NCBI GenBank assembly: GCA_009779355.1
Contig: WREK01000006.1
Location: forward strand, 1-37,113
DNA: 37,113 nucleotides
Origin: Betaproteobacteria bacterium
Lineage (GTDB): Bacteria > Pseudomonadota > Gammaproteobacteria > Burkholderiales > Rhodocyclaceae
Direction of reading: 5' to 3'
The notes below the pieces were generated by a model. The model had not been told where the DNA came from, searched no databases, and was given only the letters and a program-made list of their open reading frames with translations. Made by a program: the position numbers and the translations under genes. Below, in pieces: positions 9,542 to 17,858 of this stretch (the stretch's first letter is position 1; every line of letters starts with the position of its first letter).

Positions 9542-11849
9542 AGCGCTTGCCGACGATTCCCGCTATGCCCGCCGCCACCGCACGCTGGCCTGGGGTTGGC
9601 TGTGCATCCTGGCATTGCTGGCTGGCGTGCTTCTTACGCACATACTGCCCTGGCGCGGCCAGATCGATACTGACCTGCTGGCGCTGCTTCCCGTCGACGA
9701 ACGCAACCCGCACGCCGAAGCCGCGCTGAAAACCCTGACGCAGCATGGCGAGCGGGAACTGGTGCTGCTGCTGGCGGCAAAGGATGCCGCCACGGCGCAG
9801 CGCGCCGCCCGCCACGTGCGTGAAAGCCTGCGGGAGGCGCCACTGACGCCGCAAGCGCCCCAGGCGCAAATCGAGGCCATGCGCGACCTCTATTTCCCCT
9901 ATCGCGCTGGCTTCATCACCGACCAGGATCTGCGCTGGATTGGACGCGCCGACCATTCGGCACAGGTGCAGCGCGCCCTGGCGCTTGCCTATCAGCCGTT
10001 CGCGGGCGGCACCCTCAATTGGCGCGATGACCCCTTCGGTTTCTTCGGCAACTGGATGATGCAACTGGGCGCTGCCAGCCCGGCACGCCCCTACGGCGAC
10101 ACGCTGATGGTGCAAACGGCGGAGCGCCACTATGCGGTGTTGCTCTATCAACTGACGCAAAGCGCGTTTTCGTCCAACCTTCAGAAGCGCCTTGCTGCTG
10201 ACCTGTCGGCTGTCCGAAATGAACTGGCGCAGCAGTTCCCCGACGTGCAATTGCTGCGGGCAGGCGTCGTCCTGCACGCCACAGCGGCGGCGCAACAGGC
10301 GCAGTTTGAAATGTCGCTGATCGGCAGCGGTTCGCTACTGTGCTGCGTATTGCTCACGTGGTTTGTTTTCCGAAATTTCAAGGCATTGCGGCTGATCCTG
10401 CTCTCGCTTGCCGCCGGCGCGCTGGCGGCATTGTCGCTGACGTGGCTGATGTTCGACCGCCTCCACGCGCTGACGCTGGTGTTCGGCGCCAGCCTGATCG
10501 GGGTTGCCGTTGATTACGGTGTCCTGGTGATGGCGCAGCATCTGAATGACCCCGAACCAGGCTGGCCGCGTTTCCGCCGGCTGCTGCCGACGTTGTCCCT
10601 GGTGCTGGTCGCACCGGCGCTGGCCTACCTCGGCCTGCTTCTGATGCCGTTCCCGGGCATGCGGCAAATGGCCTGCTTCGCCGTCTGCGGCATCATTAGC
10701 GCTTGGCTGACGATCATGCTCTGGTATCCCTATTTGTTGCCTCCGTCACTGCCGGTCACACCGCTTGCCGGATGGTTGATGAAAATGCTGCAGCACTGGC
10801 CGCGTTGGCGCGCAACCCCCGCGCAATGGGCCATCGCCGCACTGGCCGCCATCGCCATCGGCGTGGGCATGTCGCAACTGAAAACGGACGACGACATCCG
10901 CAACTTGGTCAATAGCGACCCGGAATTGCTGCGCGAACATCTCGATGTTGCCAGGGCGCTCGAACTGCCCAGCCCGGCACAGCTTTTTCTGATTACCGGC
11001 ACGGATCCCGAAGAAGTACTGCAACATGAAGAAGCATTGCTGGAAAAACTGACCCCGCTGCTTGCAACCGGCAAACTCACCGGCTTTGATGCAATCAGCC
11101 GCTGGCTGCCGTCGCGCGAGCGGCAACAGGTTGCGTGGGAGGCGCAGCAAACGCTGACCGGTGCCCGTGCCGCGCTGGCGGAAGAACTGGAGCTCCTCGG
11201 CGACTGGGCCACTGCCACGCGCCAGGCATCGCTGACGGCAGACGAATGGCTGGCGCAACCGGCAACAAAGCCACTGCGTTACCTATGGCAGGGCCGTAGT
11301 GCGGACGGCCGCTATTCGAGCATCGTCCTCCTGAAAGGGCTGCACGATGCCGACACCGCGCGTCAACTGGCGGCACTCAGCGACGCCCATACCCAATGGG
11401 TCGACAAAACTGCCGAAGTTTCGTCATTGATGGGGCGTTACCGGACGCTGCTGTCATCCGTGCTGGCCGCCGCCTATATATTGGCCCCGTTGGCGCTGCT
11501 GGCGTTCTTCCGTCGCCAGACGTGGCGTGTCGTCATGCCGTCGCTGCTAGCCACATTGGGCACACTGGCGGTTATGGGCTACGCTGGCGTGCCGCTGCAG
11601 CTGCTCAACGTACTGACGCTCCTGCTAGTGTTTGGTATGGGTATCGACTACGGCCTGTTCCTGGTCGCGCAGCGCAGCGATGCCCGCGCTTTTCTCGCCA
11701 TCTGCGTTGCCGCCTCGCTGACGCTGGCAGCGTTCGGCCTGCTGGCCGTGAGCAGTACGCCGGCATTGCAGACGATAGGGGTGACGACCGTGCTTGGGAT
11801 TGGGCTGGCGTGGTTGTTTACGCCGCTGTTCAGGGAGCATACGGGGTGA
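9516..11849 (+). CDS. MMPL/RND-type exporter
   Basis: 777 aa, about 12 TM segments; GVAVDYGVLVMAQH and FGMGIDYGLFLVAQRSD motifs. Confidence 0.9.
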   Translation: MNAPSSTSKALADDSRYARRHRTLAWGWLCILALLAGVLLTHILPWRGQIDTDLLALLPVDERNPHAEAALKTLTQHGERELVLLLAAKDAATAQRAARHVRESLREAPLTPQAPQAQIEAMRDLYFPYRAGFITDQDLRWIGRADHSAQVQRALALAYQPFAGGTLNWRDDPFGFFGNWMMQLGAASPARPYGDTLMVQTAERHYAVLLYQLTQSAFSSNLQKRLAADLSAVRNELAQQFPDVQLLRAGVVLHATAAAQQAQFEMSLIGSGSLLCCVLLTWFVFRNFKALRLILLSLAAGALAALSLTWLMFDRLHALTLVFGASLIGVAVDYGVLVMAQHLNDPEPGWPRFRRLLPTLSLVLVAPALAYLGLLLMPFPGMRQMACFAVCGIISAWLTIMLWYPYLLPPSLPVTPLAGWLMKMLQHWPRWRATPAQWAIAALAAIAIGVGMSQLKTDDDIRNLVNSDPELLREHLDVARALELPSPAQLFLITGTDPEEVLQHEEALLEKLTPLLATGKLTGFDAISRWLPSRERQQVAWEAQQTLTGARAALAEELELLGDWATATRQASLTADEWLAQPATKPLRYLWQGRSADGRYSSIVLLKGLHDADTARQLAALSDAHTQWVDKTAEVSSLMGRYRTLLSSVLAAAYILAPLALLAFFRRQTWRVVMPSLLATLGTLAVMGYAGVPLQLLNVLTLLLVFGMGIDYGLFLVAQRSDARAFLAICVAASLTLAAFGLLAVSSTPALQTIGVTTVLGIGLAWLFTPLFREHTG

Positions 11850-11876
11850 GTCCCCGATTGACTCGCCCTTGTTTTC

Positions 11877-11894
11877 TGTACCAAATTTGGTACA
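11877..11894. promoter_or_regulatory. 18-bp perfect palindrome TGTACCAAATTTGGTACA, probable TA autoregulatory operator
   Basis: Exactly self-complementary; ends 8 nt before the toxin ATG at 11903. Confidence 0.7.
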
Positions 11895-11902
11895 ATCATC
11901 AC

Positions 11903-12248
11903 ATGAATCCCATAATCCTTGATGTTCGCTTCTTTCAGACGGAATCTGGCGCGGAGCCGGTGCGTGATTGGCTGAAAGCGTTGCCGCCGCCGACACGCCG
12001 AGCCATCGGCGAAGACCTGAAGACCGTGCAATTCGGCTGGCCTCTTGGAATGCCACTAGTGCGGAAAATGGAAAAGGATTTGTGGGAAGTGCGTGTTCAC
12101 TTGGAGAGGCAGGTCGCGCGGGTGATAGTTCACCGTGGCGGGCAGCGTGATGGTGTTGCTGCACGGGTTCATCAAAAAATCCGCCGCAACGCCGAAAGAC
12201 GATCTGGCACTGGCCAAGAGCCGACTCAAACAGTTAAGGAGTCAATGA
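11903..12248 (+). pseudogene. HigB/RelE-like (Gp49-type) toxin, frameshifted
   Basis: MNPIILDVRFFQTESGAEPVRDWLKALPPPTRRAIGEDLKTVQFGWPLGMPLVRKMEKDLWEVRVHLERQVARVI; removing one base near 12128 restores FTVAGSVMVLLHGFIKKSAATPKDDLALAKSRLKQLRSQ and a stop at 12246-12248. Confidence 0.85.
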
Positions 12249-12532
12249 TGAAGAACAAGTATATCGGCAGTAGCCTCGACACCTTTTTTAAAGAGGAAGC
12301 CATGCTGGAAGAGGTCACTGCTGTGGCGGTGAAGCGGGCGCTTGCCTGGCAGATCGAGAACGAGATGGAGGCACAGAAACTGACCAAGACAGCCTTGGCA
12401 AAAAGGATGCATACCAGTCGTTCGGCGCTGAATCGTCTGCTCGATGAGAGCGACACCAGCCTGACACTGACCACACTAGCCAGCGCCGCTGCCGCACTCG
12501 GTAAAACTGTGAAGATAGAGTTGGTGGCTTAG
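12245..12532 (+). CDS. HigA-type XRE-family antitoxin
   Basis: MKNKYIGSSLDTFFKEE...ENEMEAQKLTKTALAKRMHTSRSALNRLLDESDTSLTLTTLASAAAALGKTVKIELVA HTH; ATGs at 12245 and 12248. Confidence 0.88.
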   Translation: MMKNKYIGSSLDTFFKEEAMLEEVTAVAVKRALAWQIENEMEAQKLTKTALAKRMHTSRSALNRLLDESDTSLTLTTLASAAAALGKTVKIELVA

Positions 12533-12579
12533 TTCCCGATAGTTGCCACTGCTACAATACACAATCTGTGCAAGTGTAA

Positions 12580-12608
12580 ATTTCAATCCACGCCCGTACC
12601 CGGGCGAC
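12580..12608 (-). repeat. Single CRISPR type I-C-like repeat (solo, no array)
   Basis: Minus strand GTCGCCCGGGTACGGGCGTGGATTGAAAT matches the type I-C consensus architecture (GTCGC..stem-loop..GCGTGGATTGAAAC) with CGCCCG/CGGGCG stem; no second copy in the window. Confidence 0.6.
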
Positions 12609-12664
12609 AAAAGCGCTTGAAAGAGGTTACGCCTCTCCCAAGCGAGATTATCCCCCTAAAGGGG

Positions 12665-12707
12665 GAGGTTTCTAACCGCGGTTTGTTTTTGATGAAACCT
12701 CCGACAT
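12665..12707. repeat. Inverted repeat GGAGGTTTC / GAAACCTCC, adjacent to CCCCCT-AA-AGGGGG hairpin
   Basis: Read directly in the leader of the DUF3261-like gene. Confidence 0.6.
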
Positions 12708-12748
12708 CACCGTTTTCGACGCCTCCCAATGGTTGCTGCCACGCGTCT

Positions 12749-13300
12749 ATGGGCTGGCGCGGTGCCCGTTTCGTTTTGCTGGCAGCGCTGGGGCTGGCTG
12801 GCTGTGCTTCTTTCTGGCTTTCCGGGGGTTTGCCGCTGCTGAAAATTTCTCCGGCGACATTCGGGTCGCGGATCATTGAGCAGCGGTCGGCCATCGTCTG
12901 GCCTGGCGAACAAAGAGTGCTGGAGATGGTGCTCGATATCCATGGCGGCACAATGACCGTGATCGGCCTGACGTTTGGTGCGCGCTTGTTCAGCTTTGAT
13001 TACGATGGCGAGAAAATCGTCGAAACGCAGCCGTTGCCCAGCGGTTTGTCTGCCAGGCGCATCGTAAACGACCTGTTGCTGATATACGCGCCGCTTGACG
13101 CCCTGCGTGTCGCGCTGCCAGCCGACTGGACAGTCCATGAAGAACAAGGGGGGCGGCAAGTATTTTTTGACGGAGCGCTCAACATTTCCATTCACTATGA
13201 CGAAGGCGCAAAGTGGCAGGGGCGTACCGTGCTTGACAACCATGCGTTGCACTATCAACTGACGCTCGATAGCCGTGAGGCGGAAGACGATGCGCCCTAG
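12749..13300 (+). CDS. DUF3261-like lipoprotein
   Basis: MGWRGARFVLLAALGLAGCASF lipobox; start ambiguous (12617, 12692 or 12749); APE-cluster position after MMPL. Confidence 0.75.
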   Translation: MGWRGARFVLLAALGLAGCASFWLSGGLPLLKISPATFGSRIIEQRSAIVWPGEQRVLEMVLDIHGGTMTVIGLTFGARLFSFDYDGEKIVETQPLPSGLSARRIVNDLLLIYAPLDALRVALPADWTVHEEQGGRQVFFDGALNISIHYDEGAKWQGRTVLDNHALHYQLTLDSREAEDDAP

Positions 13301-14477
13301 CCCGATCATACTGCTGCCGCCTGCGGTTGCCTGCGCGTTGGGCGACGGGTTGGAAAATGTCCGCGAAGCATTGTTCTCCGGGCGCAGCCCAGGTATGCGC
13401 CGTAGCAACGCCTACAGCCCGGGGCGGGTTCTGACGCTTGGGCATGCCGATACGCCGTTGCCCTCACTCGATGCTTTTCCGGTTCCCCAAAGGTCGCGCA
13501 ACAATGCCTTGCTGCTGGCGGCTTTCGCGCAGGTTGAACCCTCATTCCGGGAACTGGCGCGCGACATCCCGGCGCACCGTATCGCCGTGGTTCTTGGCAC
13601 CAGCACGTCTGGCATTGGCGAGAGCGAAACCGCCATCCAGCACTATTGCCGCGATTTTCCCGAAGGCTATCACTACAGCCAGCAGGAATTCGGTTCCCCG
13701 GCCCGGATGCTTGCCGGATATCTTGGTTGCACCGGCCCTACCTACAGTGTTTCAACCGCCTGCACATCGAGCGCCAAGGCGCTGATCAGCGGTGCACGGC
13801 TGTTGCGCGCCGGTCTGGCCGATCTGGTGGTTGCAGGGGGAGCCGACACGCTCACCCGTTTCACCATCGCCGGGTTCTCTTCGCTCGAAGCGGTTAGTGA
13901 AACGCCCTGCCTACCGTTTTCGGCTAACCGTTGCGGCATCAATATTGGTGAGGCAGCGGCGCTGTTTCTGATGCGGCGGCAAGCCGCCGGGGACGAACAC
14001 GCGGTCACATTGGCGGGCTGGGGCGAAGCGTCCGACGGCCATCACATTTCGGCGCCCGATCCCAACGGCGCCGGCGCGTCGAGCGCCATTCTCGAAGCGC
14101 TGGCCCGTGCCGATTGCCCGGCAGCCGATATCGGTTACATCAACCTGCACGGCACGGCCACGCGCCATAACGACGCGATGGAAAGCCGTGTCGTCTCAAG
14201 GCTCTTCCCCCATTGCCCGGCCAGCAGCACCAAGCCGCTGACTGGGCATACGCTTGGCGCCGCAGGGGCACTGGAAGCGGTGCTGACCTGGCTGACGCTG
14301 ACCGATAGCGCACATCGCCTGCCGCCGCACCTGTGGGACGGTATCCAGGATCCGGACGATCCGGCATTGCCGCTGGTCGCGCTGCATGCGCACGCCTGCT
14401 CGCCGGTACGGGCGGCGCTATCTACCTCATTTGCCTTCGGCGGCAGCAACACCGCACTGATACTCAAAACAACTTGA
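13290..14477 (+). CDS. Beta-ketoacyl-ACP synthase
   Basis: YSVSTACTSSAKAL, NLHGTATRHND, KPLTGHTLGAAGA (intact Cys-His-His). Confidence 0.93.
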   Translation: MRPSPIILLPPAVACALGDGLENVREALFSGRSPGMRRSNAYSPGRVLTLGHADTPLPSLDAFPVPQRSRNNALLLAAFAQVEPSFRELARDIPAHRIAVVLGTSTSGIGESETAIQHYCRDFPEGYHYSQQEFGSPARMLAGYLGCTGPTYSVSTACTSSAKALISGARLLRAGLADLVVAGGADTLTRFTIAGFSSLEAVSETPCLPFSANRCGINIGEAAALFLMRRQAAGDEHAVTLAGWGEASDGHHISAPDPNGAGASSAILEALARADCPAADIGYINLHGTATRHNDAMESRVVSRLFPHCPASSTKPLTGHTLGAAGALEAVLTWLTLTDSAHRLPPHLWDGIQDPDDPALPLVALHAHACSPVRAALSTSFAFGGSNTALILKTT

Positions 14478-14489
14478 CGTCTCCTTACC

Positions 14490-14972
14490 ATGAGCTATCG
14501 CCCAATTGTTGATTATTTGCCGCACCGGCCACCGATGGTGCTGCTTGACCGTGTCGTTGAAATCACCGGGACATGTGCCGTTTGTGAAGTCACTATTCGG
14601 GTCGACAGCCCGTTTTGTGACGGTTGCGCCGTCCCCGGTTGGGTCGGCATCGAATACATGGCGCAAACCGTCGGCGTCCTGGCCGGTTGGCAGGCGCAGG
14701 CGAAACAGTTGCCGGTCAAGGTCGGGTTCCTGGCCGGGACGCGCCATTATCAAAGTCATGTGTCACAGTTCCGTGTCGGCGACGTATTGCGCATCACCGC
14801 CGATGAGGAAATGATGTCCGCTGACAGCTTGTCCGCCATGCGCTGCATGCTGCACGACGCTGCCAGTACGCTGCTTGCCGAAGCTTCCTTGCTGGTGTTT
14901 CAGCCCGATAACCTGGAAGCTTCCCTGCAACAGGCTTCAACCCTCCCCGAGAATGCTTCGGCGCTACAATAA
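14490..14972 (+). CDS. Hotdog-fold 3-hydroxyacyl-ACP dehydratase-like
   Basis: YLPHRPPMVLLDRVVE...GWVGIEYMAQTVGVLAGW. Confidence 0.85.
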   Translation: MSYRPIVDYLPHRPPMVLLDRVVEITGTCAVCEVTIRVDSPFCDGCAVPGWVGIEYMAQTVGVLAGWQAQAKQLPVKVGFLAGTRHYQSHVSQFRVGDVLRITADEEMMSADSLSAMRCMLHDAASTLLAEASLLVFQPDNLEASLQQASTLPENASALQ

Positions 14973-15736
14973 TGCACTTCCCCGATCAGAAAACCGGCAT
15001 GCCCCCATCTTCCCCCAGAACCGTACTGGTCACTGGCGCCAGCCGTGGCATTGGCCGTGCCGTTGCCCTGCGTCTGGCGCAGGACGGGTTCGATATCGTT
15101 GTCCATTGCCGCAACCAGCGCGCCCAGGCCGAAGCCGTTATCGAAGCCATCATTGCCCAGGGGCAGCAAGCCCGGCTGCTAATGTTCAACATCGCCGACC
15201 GCGAAGCGGCCCGTCAGGCGCTGGAAACTGATATCGCTACGCACGGTGTCTATTACGGGGTGGTGTGCAACGCCGGCGTAACTGCTGACAATGCCTTTCC
15301 GGCCATGCCCGCCGACGACTGGGATCGGGTGCTCGAAACCGATCTCGACAGCTTTTACAACATCCTTCACCCCTTAACCATGCCAATGGTACAGACGCGC
15401 CGTCCTGGCCGCATCGTCACGTTGTCGTCGGTTTCTGGCATCTCCGGCAACCGCGGGCAGGTCAATTACAGTGCCGCCAAGGCTGGCATCATCGGTGCTA
15501 CCAAAGCCCTGGCGCTGGAATTGGCAAAACGGCAAATCACCGTTAATTGCGTTGCGCCCGGCCTGATCGACACTGGGATGGTGTCGCCGGAAGTAGTCGA
15601 ACATGCTATGCCTGCTATCCCTTTGCGGCGCATCGGCCAGCCTGAGGAAGTTGCGGCTGTCGTCGCCTTTTTGATGCGTGATGACGCTGCCTACATCACC
15701 CGGCAGGTTATTTCCGTCGATGGAGGCATGCTATGA
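14972..15736 (+). CDS. 3-oxoacyl-ACP reductase (FabG-like SDR)
   Basis: VTGASRGIGRAVALRLA; NAGVTAD; YSAAKAGIIGATKALALELA; VNCVAPGLIDTGM. ATG 15002 is an alternative start. Confidence 0.93.
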   Translation: MHFPDQKTGMPPSSPRTVLVTGASRGIGRAVALRLAQDGFDIVVHCRNQRAQAEAVIEAIIAQGQQARLLMFNIADREAARQALETDIATHGVYYGVVCNAGVTADNAFPAMPADDWDRVLETDLDSFYNILHPLTMPMVQTRRPGRIVTLSSVSGISGNRGQVNYSAAKAGIIGATKALALELAKRQITVNCVAPGLIDTGMVSPEVVEHAMPAIPLRRIGQPEEVAAVVAFLMRDDAAYITRQVISVDGGML

Positions 15737-16965
15737 ACCGCGCCCGAGTCGTCGTCACCGGCATGGCCGGCATCAGCCCGGTCGGTAACAACTGGGTGGA
15801 TGTCGAACGCGCCCTGCGCGCCCGCAAGAACGCTGTCCGTCATATGGACGAGTGGGACGATATCGCCGGGCTCAATACCCGTCTCGGTGCGCCCGCCGCA
15901 CCGTTTGAACTGCCGGGGCACTATTCCCGCAAGCGCACCCGCAGCATGGGCCGTGTTGCCCTGGTAGCGTGCCTTGCCAGCGAGTGGGCGCTTGCCGATG
16001 CAGGCTTGCTCAACCATCCGGTGCTGACGTCGGGACGAACCGGCGTATCCTACGGCTCCTCGATCGGTGAGCCTGCCGCAGTCACTGATTTCGCACAACT
16101 TATCAAAAACCGCTCGCTCGACGGCCTCAACGCCAACAGTTACCTGCGGATGATGGCGCACACCGCACCGGTCAATATCGCCGTCTTTTTCGGGCTGACC
16201 GGCCGGGTCATCACCACATCGAGCGCCTGTACTTCTGGCAGCCAGGGCATCGGCTACGCCTATGAGGCCATCCGTTACGGCCACGCCGACGTGATGATCG
16301 CCGGTGGCTCTGAAGAACTGTGCCCGTCGGAAGCGGCGGTTTTTGACGCCCTGTTTGCCACCAGCACCCGCAACGACGCGCCCGCTTCGTCGCCGCGCCC
16401 ATACGACCGCGACCGCGACGGGCTGGTGATCGGCGAAGGCGCCGGCACGCTGATCCTCGAAGAGCTTGAGCATGCCCGCGCCCGCGGCGCCCGGATATAC
16501 GCCGAAATCGTCGGTTACGGAACCAACTGCGACGGCGCGCACGTTACCCAGCCGCGCGCCGAGACCATGACCATCGCTATCCGATTGGCACTCGCTGACG
16601 CCGACCTTCCGGCTGAGGCCATCGGTTACGTCAACGGCCACGGCACGGCCACCGAATTGGGCGACATCGCGGAAAGCATCGCTACGCATACTGTTTTCGG
16701 CGAGAAGATGCCCATTTCGTCGTTGAAGAGCTACATAGGGCATACTCTGGGCGCTGCTGGCGCTCTCGAAGCATGGATGACGGTCGAGATGATGCGATCC
16801 GGCTGGTTTGCGCCAACGCTGAACCTGAATCAGGTCGACCCGCGTTGCGCGCCGCTCGATTATGTGCGTGACGATGGATGCACACGCGATTGCGAATACA
16901 CGATGAGCAATAATTTTGCGTTTGGCGGCATCAACACATCATTGATCTTCAAACGATGGGATTGA
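15733..16965 (+). CDS. Beta-ketoacyl-ACP synthase (FabF-like)
   Basis: VITTSSACTSGSQGIGYAYEAIRYG, VNGHGTATELGD, KSYIGHTLGAAGALEA. Confidence 0.93.
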   Translation: MNRARVVVTGMAGISPVGNNWVDVERALRARKNAVRHMDEWDDIAGLNTRLGAPAAPFELPGHYSRKRTRSMGRVALVACLASEWALADAGLLNHPVLTSGRTGVSYGSSIGEPAAVTDFAQLIKNRSLDGLNANSYLRMMAHTAPVNIAVFFGLTGRVITTSSACTSGSQGIGYAYEAIRYGHADVMIAGGSEELCPSEAAVFDALFATSTRNDAPASSPRPYDRDRDGLVIGEGAGTLILEELEHARARGARIYAEIVGYGTNCDGAHVTQPRAETMTIAIRLALADADLPAEAIGYVNGHGTATELGDIAESIATHTVFGEKMPISSLKSYIGHTLGAAGALEAWMTVEMMRSGWFAPTLNLNQVDPRCAPLDYVRDDGCTRDCEYTMSNNFAFGGINTSLIFKRWD

Positions 16966-16994
16966 TTTTGCCATCTCGTTTTTTCCCTACTGCT

Positions 16995-17471
16995 ATGAAG
17001 GTGAGTTTTATGAAAGTACCTGTAAAAACGGCTGGTTTTGCCGCCCTGTTTATTTCTTTGTCATTGTTTTGCACTGCTGCCGCCCAGGCGCGTAATGAGG
17101 CGGTCTTTTTTTCGATCCAGGATGCCATCAAATCGGATGAAACCAATTCGAAGATCCGTGATGACGTCAGGTTTTACTTTGGCAACCAACCGTATTCCGC
17201 CGTCGAGGCAGTGCTGTCTCAACGTTACGTTGCCTACAAGAAAGGCTCCATATTGGACAGTACCGAATTGGAAGCGTGCAACAAAACCTTTCTGGCGGCA
17301 TTGGCTCAATTTCAGGAACATGCCCGCAGGTTAGGCGGAAACGCCGTCACCAACATCGAAAGTTTTTATAAGAAAATAAGTTTTAAGAGTAACGATAAGT
17401 ACGAATGTCATGCCGGGCGTTCCCGAACCGGGGTCGTGCTGAGAGGCGATATCGTCAGACTGAATAAATAG
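16995..17471 (+). CDS. Secreted hypothetical protein downstream of the APE-like operon
   Basis: Signal peptide MKVPVKTAGFAALFISLSLFCTAAAQA; GGNAVTNIESFYKK; start ambiguous (16995 or 17010). Confidence 0.65.
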   Translation: MKVSFMKVPVKTAGFAALFISLSLFCTAAAQARNEAVFFSIQDAIKSDETNSKIRDDVRFYFGNQPYSAVEAVLSQRYVAYKKGSILDSTELEACNKTFLAALAQFQEHARRLGGNAVTNIESFYKKISFKSNDKYECHAGRSRTGVVLRGDIVRLNK

Positions 17472-17489
17472 TTCAAAGTTTTGGATGAA

Positions 17490-17526
17490 AGGCAGGCATG
17501 GCCGAGTGCCATGCCTGTCTCTTTAT
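17490..17526 (+). terminator. Rho-independent-like terminator after the APE-like operon
   Basis: AGGCAGGCATGGC-CGAGT-GCCATGCCTGTCT stem (one mismatch) followed by CTTTAT. Confidence 0.6.
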
Positions 17527-17602
17527 CGTATGGATCTGGCGCTGAACACGCGTCGCGCGCAATCCCCGAAATGAGTGACGGGGTAAGCGAGGCAATGGTT
17601 TA

Positions 17603-17657
17603 TGGAGCCGAAGGCTCCCCTGAACCGCATCGAGGAATCCTCGGCCTTCAGGCCGAG
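17603..17657. repeat. Two adjacent short hairpins
   Basis: GGAGCCGAAGGCTCC then CCTCGGCCTTCAGGCCGAGG, read directly. Confidence 0.6.
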
Positions 17658-17858
17658 GTGACTCAAAAATGACAAACACCTAATTGAGAGTCTTGTCGGG
17701 AAAAGTGCCCGTGCTTGCGCTGTTTACAGCTCTGGCATGTTATAATTCCCTATTGTGAGATGTGAAATACTCTGAATGAAGGCGGGGTTTCTGCTTCGAG
17801 CAGGTAAAGGAAGCGAGACAAAAAAGCCACTCGTTATGCTCCGCCAGGTTTCACTCAT

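Noticed and set aside
11396-11902. N-terminal part of the 378-aa ORF reaching into the toxin
   Set aside because: Out-of-frame overlap with the MMPL gene; toxin ATG is at 11903 just after its operator-like palindrome.
11903-12532. Toxin-antitoxin fusion as a designed single protein
   Set aside because: The out-of-frame linker has no family-like sequence and the alternative frame restores a normal toxin end, so a frameshift is the simpler reading.
12540-12620. A CRISPR array
   Set aside because: Only one repeat-like unit; no regularly spaced second copy, so reported as a solo repeat.
15691-16743. 350-aa minus-strand ORF
   Set aside because: Antisense to the clear FabF-like ketosynthase.
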